Assembly: GCF_000027005.1 (NCBI RefSeq)
Contig: NC_012964.1
Span: 682,001-746,000, forward strand
DNA from: Komagataella phaffii GS115
Lineage: Eukaryota; Ascomycota; Pichiomycetes; Pichiales; Pichiaceae
Reading direction: 5' to 3'
DNA: 64,000 bases
This document shows, piece by piece, positions 1 to 10,740 of the stretch. Position numbers and translations under genes: made by a program. Every line of letters begins with the position of its first letter. Position 1 is the first letter of the stretch. A model generated the notes under the pieces. It was not told where the DNA came from, searched no databases, and worked only from the letters and a program-made list of their open reading frames with translations.

Positions 1-1175
1 GGAACAACCAGAGCTAGTTTAACATTGTCGGATTTCTTGTGACCTTTTACCACTTTGGCAGCAGCTCGCAGATCCTCCAAACGAGAGTTGGTACAAGATC
101 CAATGAAAACCTTATCAATCTTGATATCCTTTAGTGGGACATTAGGTGTTAATCCCATGTAAGATAAAGCTCTTTCCATTCCCGACTTCTTGATAGGATC
201 TTCAACCTTCTCTGGGTCTGGCACAGATGCGGTAATTGGCAGAGCGTCTTGAGGAGATGTACCCCAAGTGATAGTAGGAACAATATCTTTGGCCTTGATC
301 ACGATTTCATAGTCAAATTTAGCACCTTCATCAGAATATAAAGTCTTCCAATAGTTTAGAGCCTTGGTCCATTGCTCTCCTTTTGGAGCCAGGGGGCGTC
401 CCTCGATATACTTGAAAGTAGTCTCATCTGGTCTGATCATACCAGCTCTGGCACCGGCTTCAATTGCCATATTACAAATAGACATTCTTGCTTCCATAGT
501 TAGATCTTCAATTGCCTTACCAGCGAATTCAATGACACTACCAGTACCACCTGCGGTACCAATCACTCCAATAACATGTAAAACTAAATCCTTAGAGGTG
601 ATACCTTCGTCCAGCTCGCCCTCGATGGTTATTCTCATGTTCTTTGATTTTGCTTGAATAATTGTTTGAGTTGCCAGAACATGCTCAACTTCAGAAGTTC
701 CAATACCAAAAGCTAGAGAACCGAAGGCACCATGCGTGGAAGTATGGGAGTCACCACACACAACCGTAGTACCTGGCAAGGTGAACCCTTGCTCAGGTCC
801 TACAACGTGGACAATACCTTGACGGCTATCTTTCATACCAAAATAGGTGACATCAAAGTCCTTGACGTTTTGCTCTAATGTCTTCACCTGTAATCTGGAG
901 TCATCCTGCTTAATGAACTTGTCCAAGGTAGTTAAGTTTTTTCTAGAATCCGTTGGAATGTTGTGATCTACTGTAGCAAGTGTGCAATCTTTCCTTCTGA
1001 CTACTCTACCAGCATTCTTAAGACCTTCGAAGGCTTGTGGGGAAGTAACTTCGTGGACCAAATGACGGTCGATGTATAATAAATAAGAGCCTGATTCATC
1101 TTTGTGAACAACATGATCTTCAAAGACCTTGTCGTATAAGGTCTTTGGATTTTTTATCTCTCCAGTGGAAGGCAT
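1..1175 (-). CDS. LEU1: 3-isopropylmalate dehydratase (partial, N-terminal about 391 residues)
   Basis: Isopropylmalate isomerase of leucine biosynthesis, an aconitase-family Fe-S enzyme that converts 2- to 3-isopropylmalate in the cytosol. The minus-strand frame opens with an ATG at 1175 followed by [18 protein letters not shown], then [17 protein letters not shown] and TVDHNIPT, which are typical of the LeuC/aconitase N-terminus. The frame stays open to the left edge, so the rest of the large domain and the LeuD-like swivel domain lie outside. A Leu3-type palindrome sits about 110 bp upstream of the ATG and fits leucine-pathway control. Identity is secure; only the truncation limits it. Confidence 0.95.
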   Translation of the reverse strand, partial: MPSTGEIKNPKTLYDKVFEDHVVHKDESGSYLLYIDRHLVHEVTSPQAFEGLKNAGRVVRRKDCTLATVDHNIPTDSRKNLTTLDKFIKQDDSRLQVKTLEQNVKDFDVTYFGMKDSRQGIVHVVGPEQGFTLPGTTVVCGDSHTSTHGAFGSLAFGIGTSEVEHVLATQTIIQAKSKNMRITIEGELDEGITSKDLVLHVIGVIGTAGGTGSVIEFAGKAIEDLTMEARMSICNMAIEAGARAGMIRPDETTFKYIEGRPLAPKGEQWTKALNYWKTLYSDEGAKFDYEIVIKAKDIVPTITWGTSPQDALPITASVPDPEKVEDPIKKSGMERALSYMGLTPNVPLKDIKIDKVFIGSCTNSRLEDLRAAAKVVKGHKKSDNVKLALVV

Positions 1176-1285
1176 TATGATTTGTACCGTTTGTGTTCCC
1201 TTTAAGAATTTTGACGGGTCAAGGATCAAATTTATATAGTTTTTTCTGTATAGGATGACTAAACTTTGAGTGCTCCGCTACCGGC

Positions 1286-1295
1286 CCGGTACCGG
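1286..1295. promoter_or_regulatory. Leu3-type site in the LEU1 promoter
   Basis: The perfect palindrome CCGGTACCGG matches the CCGGNNCCGG consensus of the zinc-cluster regulator Leu3. It lies 111 bp upstream of the LEU1 ATG in a 199-bp intergenic region, with an extra CCGG half-site just before it. Position and match make function likely; binding itself is inferred. Confidence 0.8.
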
Positions 1296-1374
1296 CAAAA
1301 ATTAATTCAACCAATGAAAAACTGGCTCGATGTAATTACGCTCGGCTAGCAGTTAGTCGATGATATACACGAAT

Positions 1375-3749
1375 TCATGCTAAATAATGATATAGATTTC
1401 TCTCCTTGGAATCACGTTCCATGTATTCTTTCTCCAACAAAGATTCAATTCTTTGCTTGATTAGAGACGGCGGAGGACTGAACCTGTTGGCCAATTGTTT
1501 TATTGTCTCGTTCATCAGGTTGTTATGCGTAAGGGTCTTTCGGGCCTTCATTATTCTAACAATGGCCGCATCGGTTTCGAATTTTCTATCCTTGTTAACC
1601 TCTGTCAGTGTAGAGGACCTCTGTTGGTCATTTTCCAGCTTGCTTGCTGTAGAAACAGTCAACACCTTGATTTTGATCTGGGGCGACTGAAACTTCTCAT
1701 TTATCTGAAAAATATCTTCCGGATTGATTTCTTTGGACATGGGTCGTTTCACTAGTAAACGAGTTTTTGGGGCAACAGATATGGACAGTAGCTGCCTTTT
1801 AAGATCATTCTCAGGAATCTGTAATTCTTGGTGGATCTGCGCATAGGTATATTGGGCCTTGTAATCGGTAGAGAATAATGCAAGTATAATTATGGCACTG
1901 TACGTGGGCATGTTGACCTCATATGTTTTACGGCCATAAGTCATGCGCATATCAACAGTGCCAAAATTAGGAGCCCAGTTGAACTTTCGGTTTTGATGCT
2001 TTTGAGCATAGAATGCTGCGTATTGTTCCTTAAGGTTGAATAGTATCTCGGGGAACTGAACGTTGGTTTCAGTCAAAGGTAATGGCCAAATCAAGTGAGT
2101 TAACACGTTAACATCCATAGAAACCTTCTTATTGTTATTCAACGGGAGTATATCATCCTGCTGTAACTGTACTTGAAACTGCTTCGATTCCTCTTTAGAG
2201 ATATTTATATCTCTGAACATGCTGGACAGTTTACTTACAAAGGTCTCGCCAGCAATGCTTTTGAACTTTGAAATCAAGTTTCTCTCAATGTCATAAGAAT
2301 TAGATTTGGGATTTAGTAGTCTTTTCGCCAAGTGGTTCTTGTAGTATTTTTCAAAAACATCCTTATCATGGATGAAGCTGAAAATGGCCACTGCTTTAGT
2401 TAGAATCTCTTCGGATTCATTTTCAGACTTCTCTTTTAGTGACTGTTTGATAAAATGGTCAATGTATAGGGATAAATACTCGGATATCCGTTTATTGGCA
2501 TTGAGTATCAACGCAAACGAAGCATCGATAGTCTTGGCGATATGGATGTCTCTGTTGAAACAGTTTTGCAAAATCCTCTCATACACATCCCTTTGGGTTA
2601 AAATGGATTCAATCCAAATAGTCACAAAGTGAGTCGTTGCCTTCTTCTTAGGAGTATCAGGACCATCTGCAATAGTTTTACTTGTTGACTCGTCCAATGC
2701 TTCTCCAAACGAAATCAGTAATCGTTTTAAATGAGTTCTCAATATGTGATACTCTTCGTCTATTCTCCCGATCAACTTGTAGAGACTATTCAATTCAAAG
2801 ACAGACTCTGCGGCAACCCACTTGCTCAAACCCTCGTTCTCAAATGCTAAAACGGCTTCTATATTCGTTGCAATCAAAGCTTTGTCCATTAGTTCTACCA
2901 GCTTCGGCAACGTTGAGAGTGGCAAGTATAATGCTGTTCTGTTTTGTTCTTCTTCGATGAGACGAATAATATTGTTGATGAACAACGACCCGTTCTGTTC
3001 CAACAGAAGTTCGGAGCTAACCTTTTCAAAATATAACCTACTGTCTTCCAAAAAATCGGGTTCCACATATGTGTCATAGTAGTTACCTGCCTCGTCTGGC
3101 AATGATTCAAACATAAAAATAATGTTCTTGATGAGAAACTTATCGACAATCTTATTTGACCTGATTTCATCAATTGATTGCAATAAGAGCCCAATGATTT
3201 TTTTTCCAACTATATTATCATTCGGTAAAATCACGTAGTCCCTGAACAATTGTAACCCTATATCATAGATCAGAGGGAGGTGAGCCTCCTTGACGTATAC
3301 CCGGTCAAGATACATGGCAAAGTCACTAATCATTCTCATTGATAGTAGATGATCATTCCATTCGGTACTCATATTCTGCAATAGCACAGCTTTGTCAATT
3401 TTGTCGTCTTCCATAAACTGAGTCATCCTCGGTCGAACGTCATTCTCGAGATGACTTTTGATAGAATTGTAGATATTATCGTACAAGAACTTCCCCTGTT
3501 TTCTGAGAACCAAATTGTACGTTTTTCTGTACAACTCTTCAAATGACAAGGTGGACGCATTCTTTTGGTATATCTGCTTGATCGCTTCATCTAACTGTTC
3601 CCAGGATTTTTCATAATCAACTTGACTTAAAAAGGCCTATAAGGTTAGCACACATTTCCTAAATTTCTTCGTTTTGATCATGTCTGCCTAATACGCACCT
3701 TTTTTGGCGTTCTTATTTTACTCTTCCGTATTTCGTTTCCCCCCAGCAT
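1375..3749 (-). CDS. CUL3: cullin-3 family ubiquitin ligase scaffold, two exons
   Basis: Cullin scaffold of a RING-type E3 ligase. I read it as join(1375..3636, 3699..3749), 770 residues. Exon 1 encodes 17 residues (MLGGNEIRKSKIRTPKK) and exon 2 continues AFLSQVDYEKSWEQL and then LSFEELYRKTYN, which aligns with the start of animal CUL3 (LSFEELYRNAY). The intron joins at phase 0; without it the frame meets a TAG. The cullin homology domain is in the second half. The C-terminal winged helix carries the neddylation motif IVRIMKARK around residue 710, and the protein ends YMERDSKERNLYHYLA. It is divergent from SWC4. S. cerevisiae Cul3 works with Elc1 on RNA polymerase II; the same role here is inferred. 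Confidence 0.9.
3637..3698 (-). other. CUL3 intron (62 nt)
   Basis: On the minus strand the 5' splice site is GTGCGT (unusual), the branch site TGCTAAC, and the 3' end CTTATAG only seven bases after the branch motif. Removing it restores a cullin-like N-terminus in frame. Confidence 0.8.
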
Positions 3750-3936
3750 TACAACTAGTGGCAACTCCAAAGTGGCTCAGTTATCTAGGAGATCAAGCGA
3801 TCCTATCAGTTGGAGGTAAATGAAGGCGCGCCAACACTCAATCGTTGATTAGGTAACTCCAGATTGTTCTTCCGTTTTTCTACTTCACCTCGCAAGACAA
3901 AACAGACACCGCTTTAATTATCTTCCAAACGCCAAG

Positions 3937-5634
3937 ATGTCGTCTGATATCCTGGATGTCCTCTCTATTTCTGGACGATCGAATTTGTCGAATCAGAAGA
4001 AGAAAATCACCAAAGATGGACCTACAAAAAAGAAGAAACAAACCGCTATGAGTCGAGAGTTGTTCAATCTTATTGGCCAAAACACTCCTCCTTTAGCAGT
4101 TGAAAAGACCGTTAAGTTCAAAGAAAAGCTGAATGTCAATAATAAGCCTACTCCATGGAGCTATGTGGAATTTAGTAACGATGCTCGTGAATCCAAAGAT
4201 GGGTTGAAGTTGCATCATTGGATCAAAGGTTCATCAGAGCTCGCCAAAAACTCGCCATACTTGTTTGAAAAATACAATCAAAAGATTCAAATCCCCTCGT
4301 TTACAAAAGAGGAATATGATGAGTTTTTGAAAGATCTTGACTTGGAATGCCGAGAGAGAGAAAAAAGGGATAAGGCTTTGAAAGAACAGGAAGCAAAGGA
4401 AGCTGAGAAACTTGAGAAAGAGAAGGAAAATGACAAGGAGAGAGTAAACGGAGATGAACTTGGAAAAGAAGAGGACAATGCATCAGATTTTGTACCTAAG
4501 AAAGAGAATGTAAATGACCAAATATTACCAAAAATTGATGAACCGCAAACTAACAAGAAAGACGACATGGAATCAACTGAGGATGTTTCAAAATCAGATT
4601 CTCAGGAGGTTTCAAAGGACGTCAATCCTTCCGAAGAAGTAGAAGCATCGTGGGACTACGATGAAACAGTTCATTTATTTCAACTCTGCGAAAAATGGGA
4701 TCTCCGTTGGCCAATAATTGTTGATCGATATGAATATGACGAGAGATCCATGGAAGAGTTAAAGGAGAGGTTTTATAAAGTTTCCGAGAGGATCCTACGA
4801 CACAAGTACAGGAATGTTACAATGGATGATAAGACTTCATTACTAGTTCAAACTTTAAGCTCGTTTGACAAAAGGAGAGAAACAGAGAGAAAACAATACT
4901 TGAGAAGACTGCTATCCAGATCTCCTACTGAGATAGCCGAGGAAGAATCGTTGGTTATAGAGGCAAGAAAGTTTGAATTGGCTGCAAAGAAGATGTTAAC
5001 TGAACGTGCTTCCTTGTTAAGGCTGTTGGACTCTCCTCAGTCTACTGGTTCCATTTCCCAGTACTTAACTTCTCAAGGCCTTACCCAACTTTACAATACG
5101 TTAATGTCTGCTGACAGATCTAAGAGGAGAAAGGTTGAAACACCGACGCCTCCCCAGATTCCTCCAGGTGCGTCGTCCTCTTTACACCGAACATCCATGG
5201 ACCTTAAAAGGAAAGCTGCAAAGAAGATTGGTCCGAATGCCCTGTTGGAAAATATCAAGGCCACTGGCAATTCAGTGCCTCCCAGCGGCAACGCTCCACA
5301 GAGCGCTGCTATTGAACTTATAAACACGAAGATGACTCCAGAAGAAAAAGAAGCATACGGAATTAAGATCCACCAAGAGAAGCTTCAGCCCGGTGTGAGC
5401 TTACGGTCCGCCAGACTACCTACATTCAAGCCAGCAACTCAAGCGAAAATTGTTGTTGTACTGAATGAGCTAGAAGTTAGCCCTAAGCCTACCATCCCCA
5501 CAGCAAAAGTTGTTGCTCAGTATGATAACCTATTACAAACAATAAATGTTCTACTAGAAACTAAGAAGCAGGTGAACAAGCTGGAAGTAGAGCTTAACCT
5601 TCTCGAAGGGAAGGAAGAAGATAAAGAATCATAG
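3937..5634 (+). CDS. SWC4: SWR1/NuA4 subunit, DMAP1 family
   Basis: Swc4 is shared by the SWR1 chromatin remodeller (H2A.Z deposition) and the NuA4 acetyltransferase in the nucleus. The 565-residue product has the conserved N-terminal DMAP1 region (TPWSYVEFSNDARESKDG, LHHWIKG) at about residues 68-100. A long acidic/lysine-rich stretch follows (about 130-235), then the SANT-like segment (SWDYDETVHLFQLCEKWDLRW, RWPIIVDRYEYD, ERFYKVSERIL) around 243-300. The ATG at 3937 is the first in frame. Its promoter is the 187 bp shared with CUL3, and its 3' end lies 77 bp from that of MMS22. Confidence 0.92.
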   Translation: MSSDILDVLSISGRSNLSNQKKKITKDGPTKKKKQTAMSRELFNLIGQNTPPLAVEKTVKFKEKLNVNNKPTPWSYVEFSNDARESKDGLKLHHWIKGSSELAKNSPYLFEKYNQKIQIPSFTKEEYDEFLKDLDLECREREKRDKALKEQEAKEAEKLEKEKENDKERVNGDELGKEEDNASDFVPKKENVNDQILPKIDEPQTNKKDDMESTEDVSKSDSQEVSKDVNPSEEVEASWDYDETVHLFQLCEKWDLRWPIIVDRYEYDERSMEELKERFYKVSERILRHKYRNVTMDDKTSLLVQTLSSFDKRRETERKQYLRRLLSRSPTEIAEEESLVIEARKFELAAKKMLTERASLLRLLDSPQSTGSISQYLTSQGLTQLYNTLMSADRSKRRKVETPTPPQIPPGASSSLHRTSMDLKRKAAKKIGPNALLENIKATGNSVPPSGNAPQSAAIELINTKMTPEEKEAYGIKIHQEKLQPGVSLRSARLPTFKPATQAKIVVVLNELEVSPKPTIPTAKVVAQYDNLLQTINVLLETKKQVNKLEVELNLLEGKEEDKES

Positions 5635-5711
5635 CAACAACTACTTGATATATTAAAATAGAATTGTCATTAGTATAATATTAGTCATTCTATGGTAGGA
5701 TGGATGGTATT

Positions 5712-8700
5712 TTAAATAAACTGTGTAATTTCTGATGGTGGGGAAACATCGACATCAACATTTTGATCAAGTTCCCCTAATGCGATTTCTAGTCTTGCAA
5801 ATGCCATTTCGCATTCTATTTTTTGATCATCAATAAGGAGTTCTCTGGTATCGAACTTCATCGAATCTTTGCTTTGACTTAAGAGGTCAGATGTTTCTGA
5901 AATCATATCACTGGATGCAAATAGATATGTATTTTCAACTTGTATACGCTCATAAAGGTACTCCCTGCGAACCGCATACTTTATTAAATCACAATAATCC
6001 TTTTGGTCTTGATATCCAGCGAATACACCCAGTACCACATGCAGAATTTCGGCAATATATCTAAGCGATGAAAACTCATAATATTGGTACTTGGAGTTGC
6101 GAAAGTTACTCAACTCACTAAAGGAGTACTGCAGCTTGCAGAGACACCAAACATCAGGTTGTGTTAATGTGCATTTTTGAAGAATTATCTCGTGAAGGAA
6201 CTCCAACAATAAAGAGACTATGACCCAATTCAAGGTCATCTTGGGAATTAACTTCACATGGATACAAATCAATAAAGAAAGAAAGTAATATCTCGAGTTT
6301 CTGTAATCTTTGTGAGGAGATTCGTAGTTTGCAAATAATTTTTTCATCTTTCGAAGTAGACCATGCATGTCCGCTTGCCCCATTGAATGAATTAGCTCTT
6401 TCTCCAAGAATATTATTTTCTTTAGGTCTGAGTTCTGTTCTAAAAATGATTGTTCGAACTCCACCACGTTTAAATCTGGGGCTTTGATTCCAAATGCATT
6501 CCTCAAAAAACAGAAACGTGAATTGTACCTGAGTTGAAGAGACGCCTTTCTGTTCAAAAAAGATATTAGATCACGATGCATAGAAACAGTTGCTATATCC
6601 GATTCATGGTTAGTGCTGTGGAGTTGATAAATCGAGTCAATTAGGATATCCATAATATCATCCTTGTTGACTTTCTGCAGGAAGACATGATTCAGAAATG
6701 CCCGTCCAAATTGACTTCTTAAATTATCAAAAACAATACTGGATACCAGAAATATGTCAGCCTCTGGTATATGTAAGAAGGGATTTATTTCGTTAACAAA
6801 AGGAAAAAGCATGCTGTCATTTCTGGGTACATGATAAGCAATGCATTTCAAAAATTCTTGGGAACCTGTTTGAAACACTTCTTTACTGTCGCCGTACCTC
6901 AGTAAAGAAGTGTAGAACACCAACTCGTATTTTCGCAATTCTTCAACTGATCCTTTGCATTTCCAGTCCAAATAAAGTAGCTTTCCAGAATCAATTTCCA
7001 ATAGAACGCTGATCTTCACATACAATTGTGTAAGTAAGAAATACTCCTCTTTCGTTTCTCCTAGTTTTAAAGCCTCTGTTATGTCGTTCGAAATCAACCC
7101 GTAAAACTTACGTTTGATCCGATCTCTCAGTTTGAAAGACATATCACCTTCATCGTACTCATCACTCGAAAAATATGGTTCTAAAAAGGTCAAAAACAGC
7201 TCAACACCAAGCGATATGAATACGTGATCTGGAAACAAAAATATGCTTTCGATTGACTCAATTACTCGATACCGTAATGAGTTTTTTGTTAAAGAAAAGT
7301 ATCCCTTGCGAACAATGGCGGATAACTCGTTGATCAAAGATTTGGGATAAACAAATTTTGTTACTCGGGAAGCATCAGTGAATCTTTTGAAAAACTGAGA
7401 AATAAGATCAAAGGAGAGCGGTTTCCCAAGAGTTAGATTATGTTCAGTTACTCTCGTGATGGCCTGAGTTATCATTTGAATTGAGTTTTGAGTTTTAAAG
7501 TCAAAAGATGCATCCAGAATCGAAAGCCAGTTCTGGGTAAAATCAATGTGCTCACCAAAAAGCCATGTCATTGTAAGCAGCAAATTAATTCTATTCTGAA
7601 GAATCTGATGGTTATCATGTTTGATCATTCCAATTGGTACAATTCGATCTAATGAGTTTAGTTCTAATTTTCCAGGGGAGGTATCTTTGAACAATTTTAA
7701 AAGCCTCAAATATAAAACCATCGTACTATCTTTCACTAACGCCTCGGGACTGACTACTTCGTTAAGAAGCTCCAAATTTAGATCATCACAGTCAAAATTA
7801 TCAAATTTGTTGGCAGAAATGATCTTATAAGCCACAGATACAACATCAAAAGTGATTTTCCATCCCTTCACTTGGTGAAGCATGTGAAATTGCCTCAATA
7901 AGTTACTTGGAGTGTCTCCTGAAAACCACTTAAGGATTGCAAAGCTTTTACATAGTTGAAAGAGTAGTGACCAGTTTTCTGGAAGATCAAGATAAGTCAC
8001 AAAAAGCAGCGTAATATCACTGCTGATATCCAAAGTCTCTTGAGGGGAAGACCTTAGGCGACTGCTGAGAGCTCTATTAATTTCCATCCAGAATCCAAAG
8101 GGATCATCCTTAGTTAAAATGGTATGCACTATCTTTAGTGTTTCAAGATGAGTGTCATCCATCTTGATATGTTGATGGAACTTGTGGATCCCAAACGCTA
8201 TTATAGCTTCAAAGTAACATTGCACTATTTTCTTGAAAGTTATTTGCAAACTGAGCGTAGCTCCTGACTCGGATCCATTAAATTTTGAGTAAAGTTTGAA
8301 TGTTTGCCAAAACAATAAGCTCAAATATCCCAGGGTAGTAATAGATCCAGTAGTTGGAGGAAGTTTGTCCGCCAATTCAGATAGTCTTAAAAATGTCTTG
8401 AGCAATGGCTTAGTGTCTGTTTTTGAGTTTGACAAGTAAAGAGTCCACTCTAAAAGACGTTTTAAACCTTCAACAAAACACAGGTAATCGATCTCCATCA
8501 GATGTCCCCGCTTAACGATTGACAACACAGAGTTGATGAAAGAATTTATGTTGCTAATTGAACCTTCTTTGTCTAGCAAAGAAAGCACTAAAATGTTCCC
8601 TTGGATCTTAAGCTCTAATTTATCACTATCCGGACCATAATAAAAGGTGGGTTCTCCAATCTCCAAGGTGCTTCTCATTACCTTGGAGTTGAGAAACAAG

Positions 8701-10589
8701 TCTGATTGTCCTGTATTGGTTATATCATTCAAGACAATAGGTGCCATTATATCCCTGGTTGGTTGTGGTAAATAGACCACATCACTGACAAAAGGATTCA
8801 TAGTAATTAGAGGTTCCCTATTGTATTCAAATCTGTCATCCTTTACAAATTTCTTGAGATGCCCTGCGCTGCATTCTAATACAGACTGACCCTGATTTTT
8901 GAAACTCTTAGTTATGGCTGATTGCTTCTTTCTTGAATTGATAAAAGAACGCTGTTTGACTGTAGTGGTGACTGAATGTTGGGCTGGAAAACTTTTTGTC
9001 TTACGTGATCTACGATTCGTTATGCGTGGTGAATGCCTTGAAGTACTGTTTCTACTTTTTGTTTTGTTTGCAGTATTATGTCCGTTTGAGCTTCTAGTCA
9101 ACATAAAATCAATTTCAGGTCGATTATCCTCCAGTACATCCACATTATCTTGAGTGTTGTAATGCGTCAGATCCACAGCAGGCGTTAGATGATCATTGTA
9201 GTCATTAGAATCCACAAATGGATTAGTATTGAGCTCCAAATCAGAATTATCTGAAATGTAAGCATCGTTGATGAAAGTAGATATAGACGGCTGGTTAGTC
9301 TCAGTTTGGTTTATCTTTCTTTTCTTCGAGTTCATTTGAATACTCTTGGTAGTGGCTCTTTTGATGGAATCGTGATAAAATGAGGTTTTGAAATAAGATG
9401 CTGGTAGAACACCTTTAGTCATGTCATTCAAGCTTCTGTATTCCCTCCCTCTGAAGACAGCTTTTGGAGAACTATCCATCTGCTCGGTGTCAGATTCAAA
9501 TTCTGAATCATTTCCGATCAGTGAGCTTTGATCAGTTTCATTTTGCGAGTATTCGGAGTCATTCTCAGACTCTGATACTAAATGTTGAGTAGGTCTTTCA
9601 TTATTTGAAAGCCAATCAAAAAAGGTTGGTCTTTGCCTGTACAACTTTGGAAGGTTGTCTTCACGTTCCATTCTTTGATATTTTTGTTGGTACATATGGT
9701 CCAGAATATCATTTATCTCCTTCACGGATTTTCCCCCTTCATATAGCTCGTCTAATTGATCACCGGTCAATAAGTGTAGTAGAACACTGTTGTAAGTTGT
9801 ATAGATATGTGTCTGGCTGAATTTACGAGATCTAAATCGAGAAGTTGAAGTCGATTTAGCTACCTCCGGCGAGCTTGGAACCCGATGTAGATCTAAGTCA
9901 ATTGGCTCAGTATATTCTGATGGTTCATCTGGTGGGAGTTCGTAAGTGTCGTGTTCCAATGTGTTTCTATCCCTAGGGGCACTGCAATTTTCTTCAGTGG
10001 CCTCTAACCTAGGTTGATTTATGCTGTTTCTATGTTGTATCGGAGATGAAGTATCAAGGTTTATAATAGGTACATTCAAATCCACCTTTAGTGTGTCTCT
10101 TTGGGGGGATCGTGTCGTGGGGTAATCTTGTTTCTCTTTACTATCGTGGCCATCCTCTTCTTCATCTGACGTCAATCTCGGTATGTCATGTTGCTTTTTA
10201 TGAGTATCAATTGTTTGAAGTAGTTCGTAAAATCCTCTCGACGATTTGTTATTAGCCTGGTAATTCCGAAAGTCAACGACATATTGGTCGAAACTTGATT
10301 TCTTAAAGGGATGTCTTTTGACTTGTTTGGCCTCAAATTTTATTCTCATTCTGTCATAATTTCTGGAAAGTTTCTGTGTAATTTCTTCGTCGTCTAGTCC
10401 GTCATCCTCCCACTTTTCAAAGTCCTCTTCGGTGGCTAGCCCCAACAACTCGGCCAAATCTTTGGTAAACACATGCCGTTGAGAGAATGTCCTTCTTCGT
10501 AGGTTACGCCTCCTTAACTTTGGTTGCGAAACATTTGTGGGAAGCTGTATCCTCTCAATCTCTATATCAGAATCCGGAATAACTTCCAT
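5712..10589 (-). CDS. MMS22: Mms22/Mus7-family replication-repair protein
   Basis: Large protein (1625 residues; S. cerevisiae Mms22 has about 1450). The diagnostic part is the FRGRE...GVLPASYF signature at about residues 379-400, matching the FRGR...GVLP segment of Mms22/Mus7. It is preceded by a disordered, Ser/Asp-rich and basic N-terminal third and followed by a helical C-terminal half without catalytic motifs. In S. cerevisiae Mms22 is an adaptor of the Rtt101-Mms1 cullin ligase at damaged forks; here that role is inferred. Two related segments of about 58 residues (33-90 and 254-312) look like an internal duplication. The ATG at 10589 is followed by MEVIPDSDIEIERIQL, a possible SUMO-interacting acidic/hydrophobic patch. 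Confidence 0.8.
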   Translation of the reverse strand: MEVIPDSDIEIERIQLPTNVSQPKLRRRNLRRRTFSQRHVFTKDLAELLGLATEEDFEKWEDDGLDDEEITQKLSRNYDRMRIKFEAKQVKRHPFKKSSFDQYVVDFRNYQANNKSSRGFYELLQTIDTHKKQHDIPRLTSDEEEDGHDSKEKQDYPTTRSPQRDTLKVDLNVPIINLDTSSPIQHRNSINQPRLEATEENCSAPRDRNTLEHDTYELPPDEPSEYTEPIDLDLHRVPSSPEVAKSTSTSRFRSRKFSQTHIYTTYNSVLLHLLTGDQLDELYEGGKSVKEINDILDHMYQQKYQRMEREDNLPKLYRQRPTFFDWLSNNERPTQHLVSESENDSEYSQNETDQSSLIGNDSEFESDTEQMDSSPKAVFRGREYRSLNDMTKGVLPASYFKTSFYHDSIKRATTKSIQMNSKKRKINQTETNQPSISTFINDAYISDNSDLELNTNPFVDSNDYNDHLTPAVDLTHYNTQDNVDVLEDNRPEIDFMLTRSSNGHNTANKTKSRNSTSRHSPRITNRRSRKTKSFPAQHSVTTTVKQRSFINSRKKQSAITKSFKNQGQSVLECSAGHLKKFVKDDRFEYNREPLITMNPFVSDVVYLPQPTRDIMAPIVLNDITNTGQSDLFLNSKVMRSTLEIGEPTFYYGPDSDKLELKIQGNILVLSLLDKEGSISNINSFINSVLSIVKRGHLMEIDYLCFVEGLKRLLEWTLYLSNSKTDTKPLLKTFLRLSELADKLPPTTGSITTLGYLSLLFWQTFKLYSKFNGSESGATLSLQITFKKIVQCYFEAIIAFGIHKFHQHIKMDDTHLETLKIVHTILTKDDPFGFWMEINRALSSRLRSSPQETLDISSDITLLFVTYLDLPENWSLLFQLCKSFAILKWFSGDTPSNLLRQFHMLHQVKGWKITFDVVSVAYKIISANKFDNFDCDDLNLELLNEVVSPEALVKDSTMVLYLRLLKLFKDTSPGKLELNSLDRIVPIGMIKHDNHQILQNRINLLLTMTWLFGEHIDFTQNWLSILDASFDFKTQNSIQMITQAITRVTEHNLTLGKPLSFDLISQFFKRFTDASRVTKFVYPKSLINELSAIVRKGYFSLTKNSLRYRVIESIESIFLFPDHVFISLGVELFLTFLEPYFSSDEYDEGDMSFKLRDRIKRKFYGLISNDITEALKLGETKEEYFLLTQLYVKISVLLEIDSGKLLYLDWKCKGSVEELRKYELVFYTSLLRYGDSKEVFQTGSQEFLKCIAYHVPRNDSMLFPFVNEINPFLHIPEADIFLVSSIVFDNLRSQFGRAFLNHVFLQKVNKDDIMDILIDSIYQLHSTNHESDIATVSMHRDLISFLNRKASLQLRYNSRFCFLRNAFGIKAPDLNVVEFEQSFLEQNSDLKKIIFLEKELIHSMGQADMHGLLRKMKKLFANYESPHKDYRNSRYYFLSLLICIHVKLIPKMTLNWVIVSLLLEFLHEIILQKCTLTQPDVWCLCKLQYSFSELSNFRNSKYQYYEFSSLRYIAEILHVVLGVFAGYQDQKDYCDLIKYAVRREYLYERIQVENTYLFASSDMISETSDLLSQSKDSMKFDTRELLIDDQKIECEMAFARLEIALGELDQNVDVDVSPPSEITQFI

Positions 10590-10692
10590 CCTCCATGGGT
10601 AAACAACTATCGCTATGGTCTACCTGATTGATATAAATCTGCCAATTGATGTGAAGGAACGCGAGCCTTTCTCAATTATTTACATGTCTTGC

Positions 10693-10700
10693 TCACGTGA
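10693..10700. promoter_or_regulatory. TCACGTGA E-box between MMS22 and BUD6
   Basis: Perfect TCACGTGA palindrome (Cbf1-type E-box) 104 bp upstream of MMS22 and 41 bp upstream of the first BUD6 ATG. Which gene it serves, if any, cannot be seen. Confidence 0.4.
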
Positions 10701-10740
10701 TGGTCTCTGTCCTAGTACTATACTGTCAACTTAGGATTAT

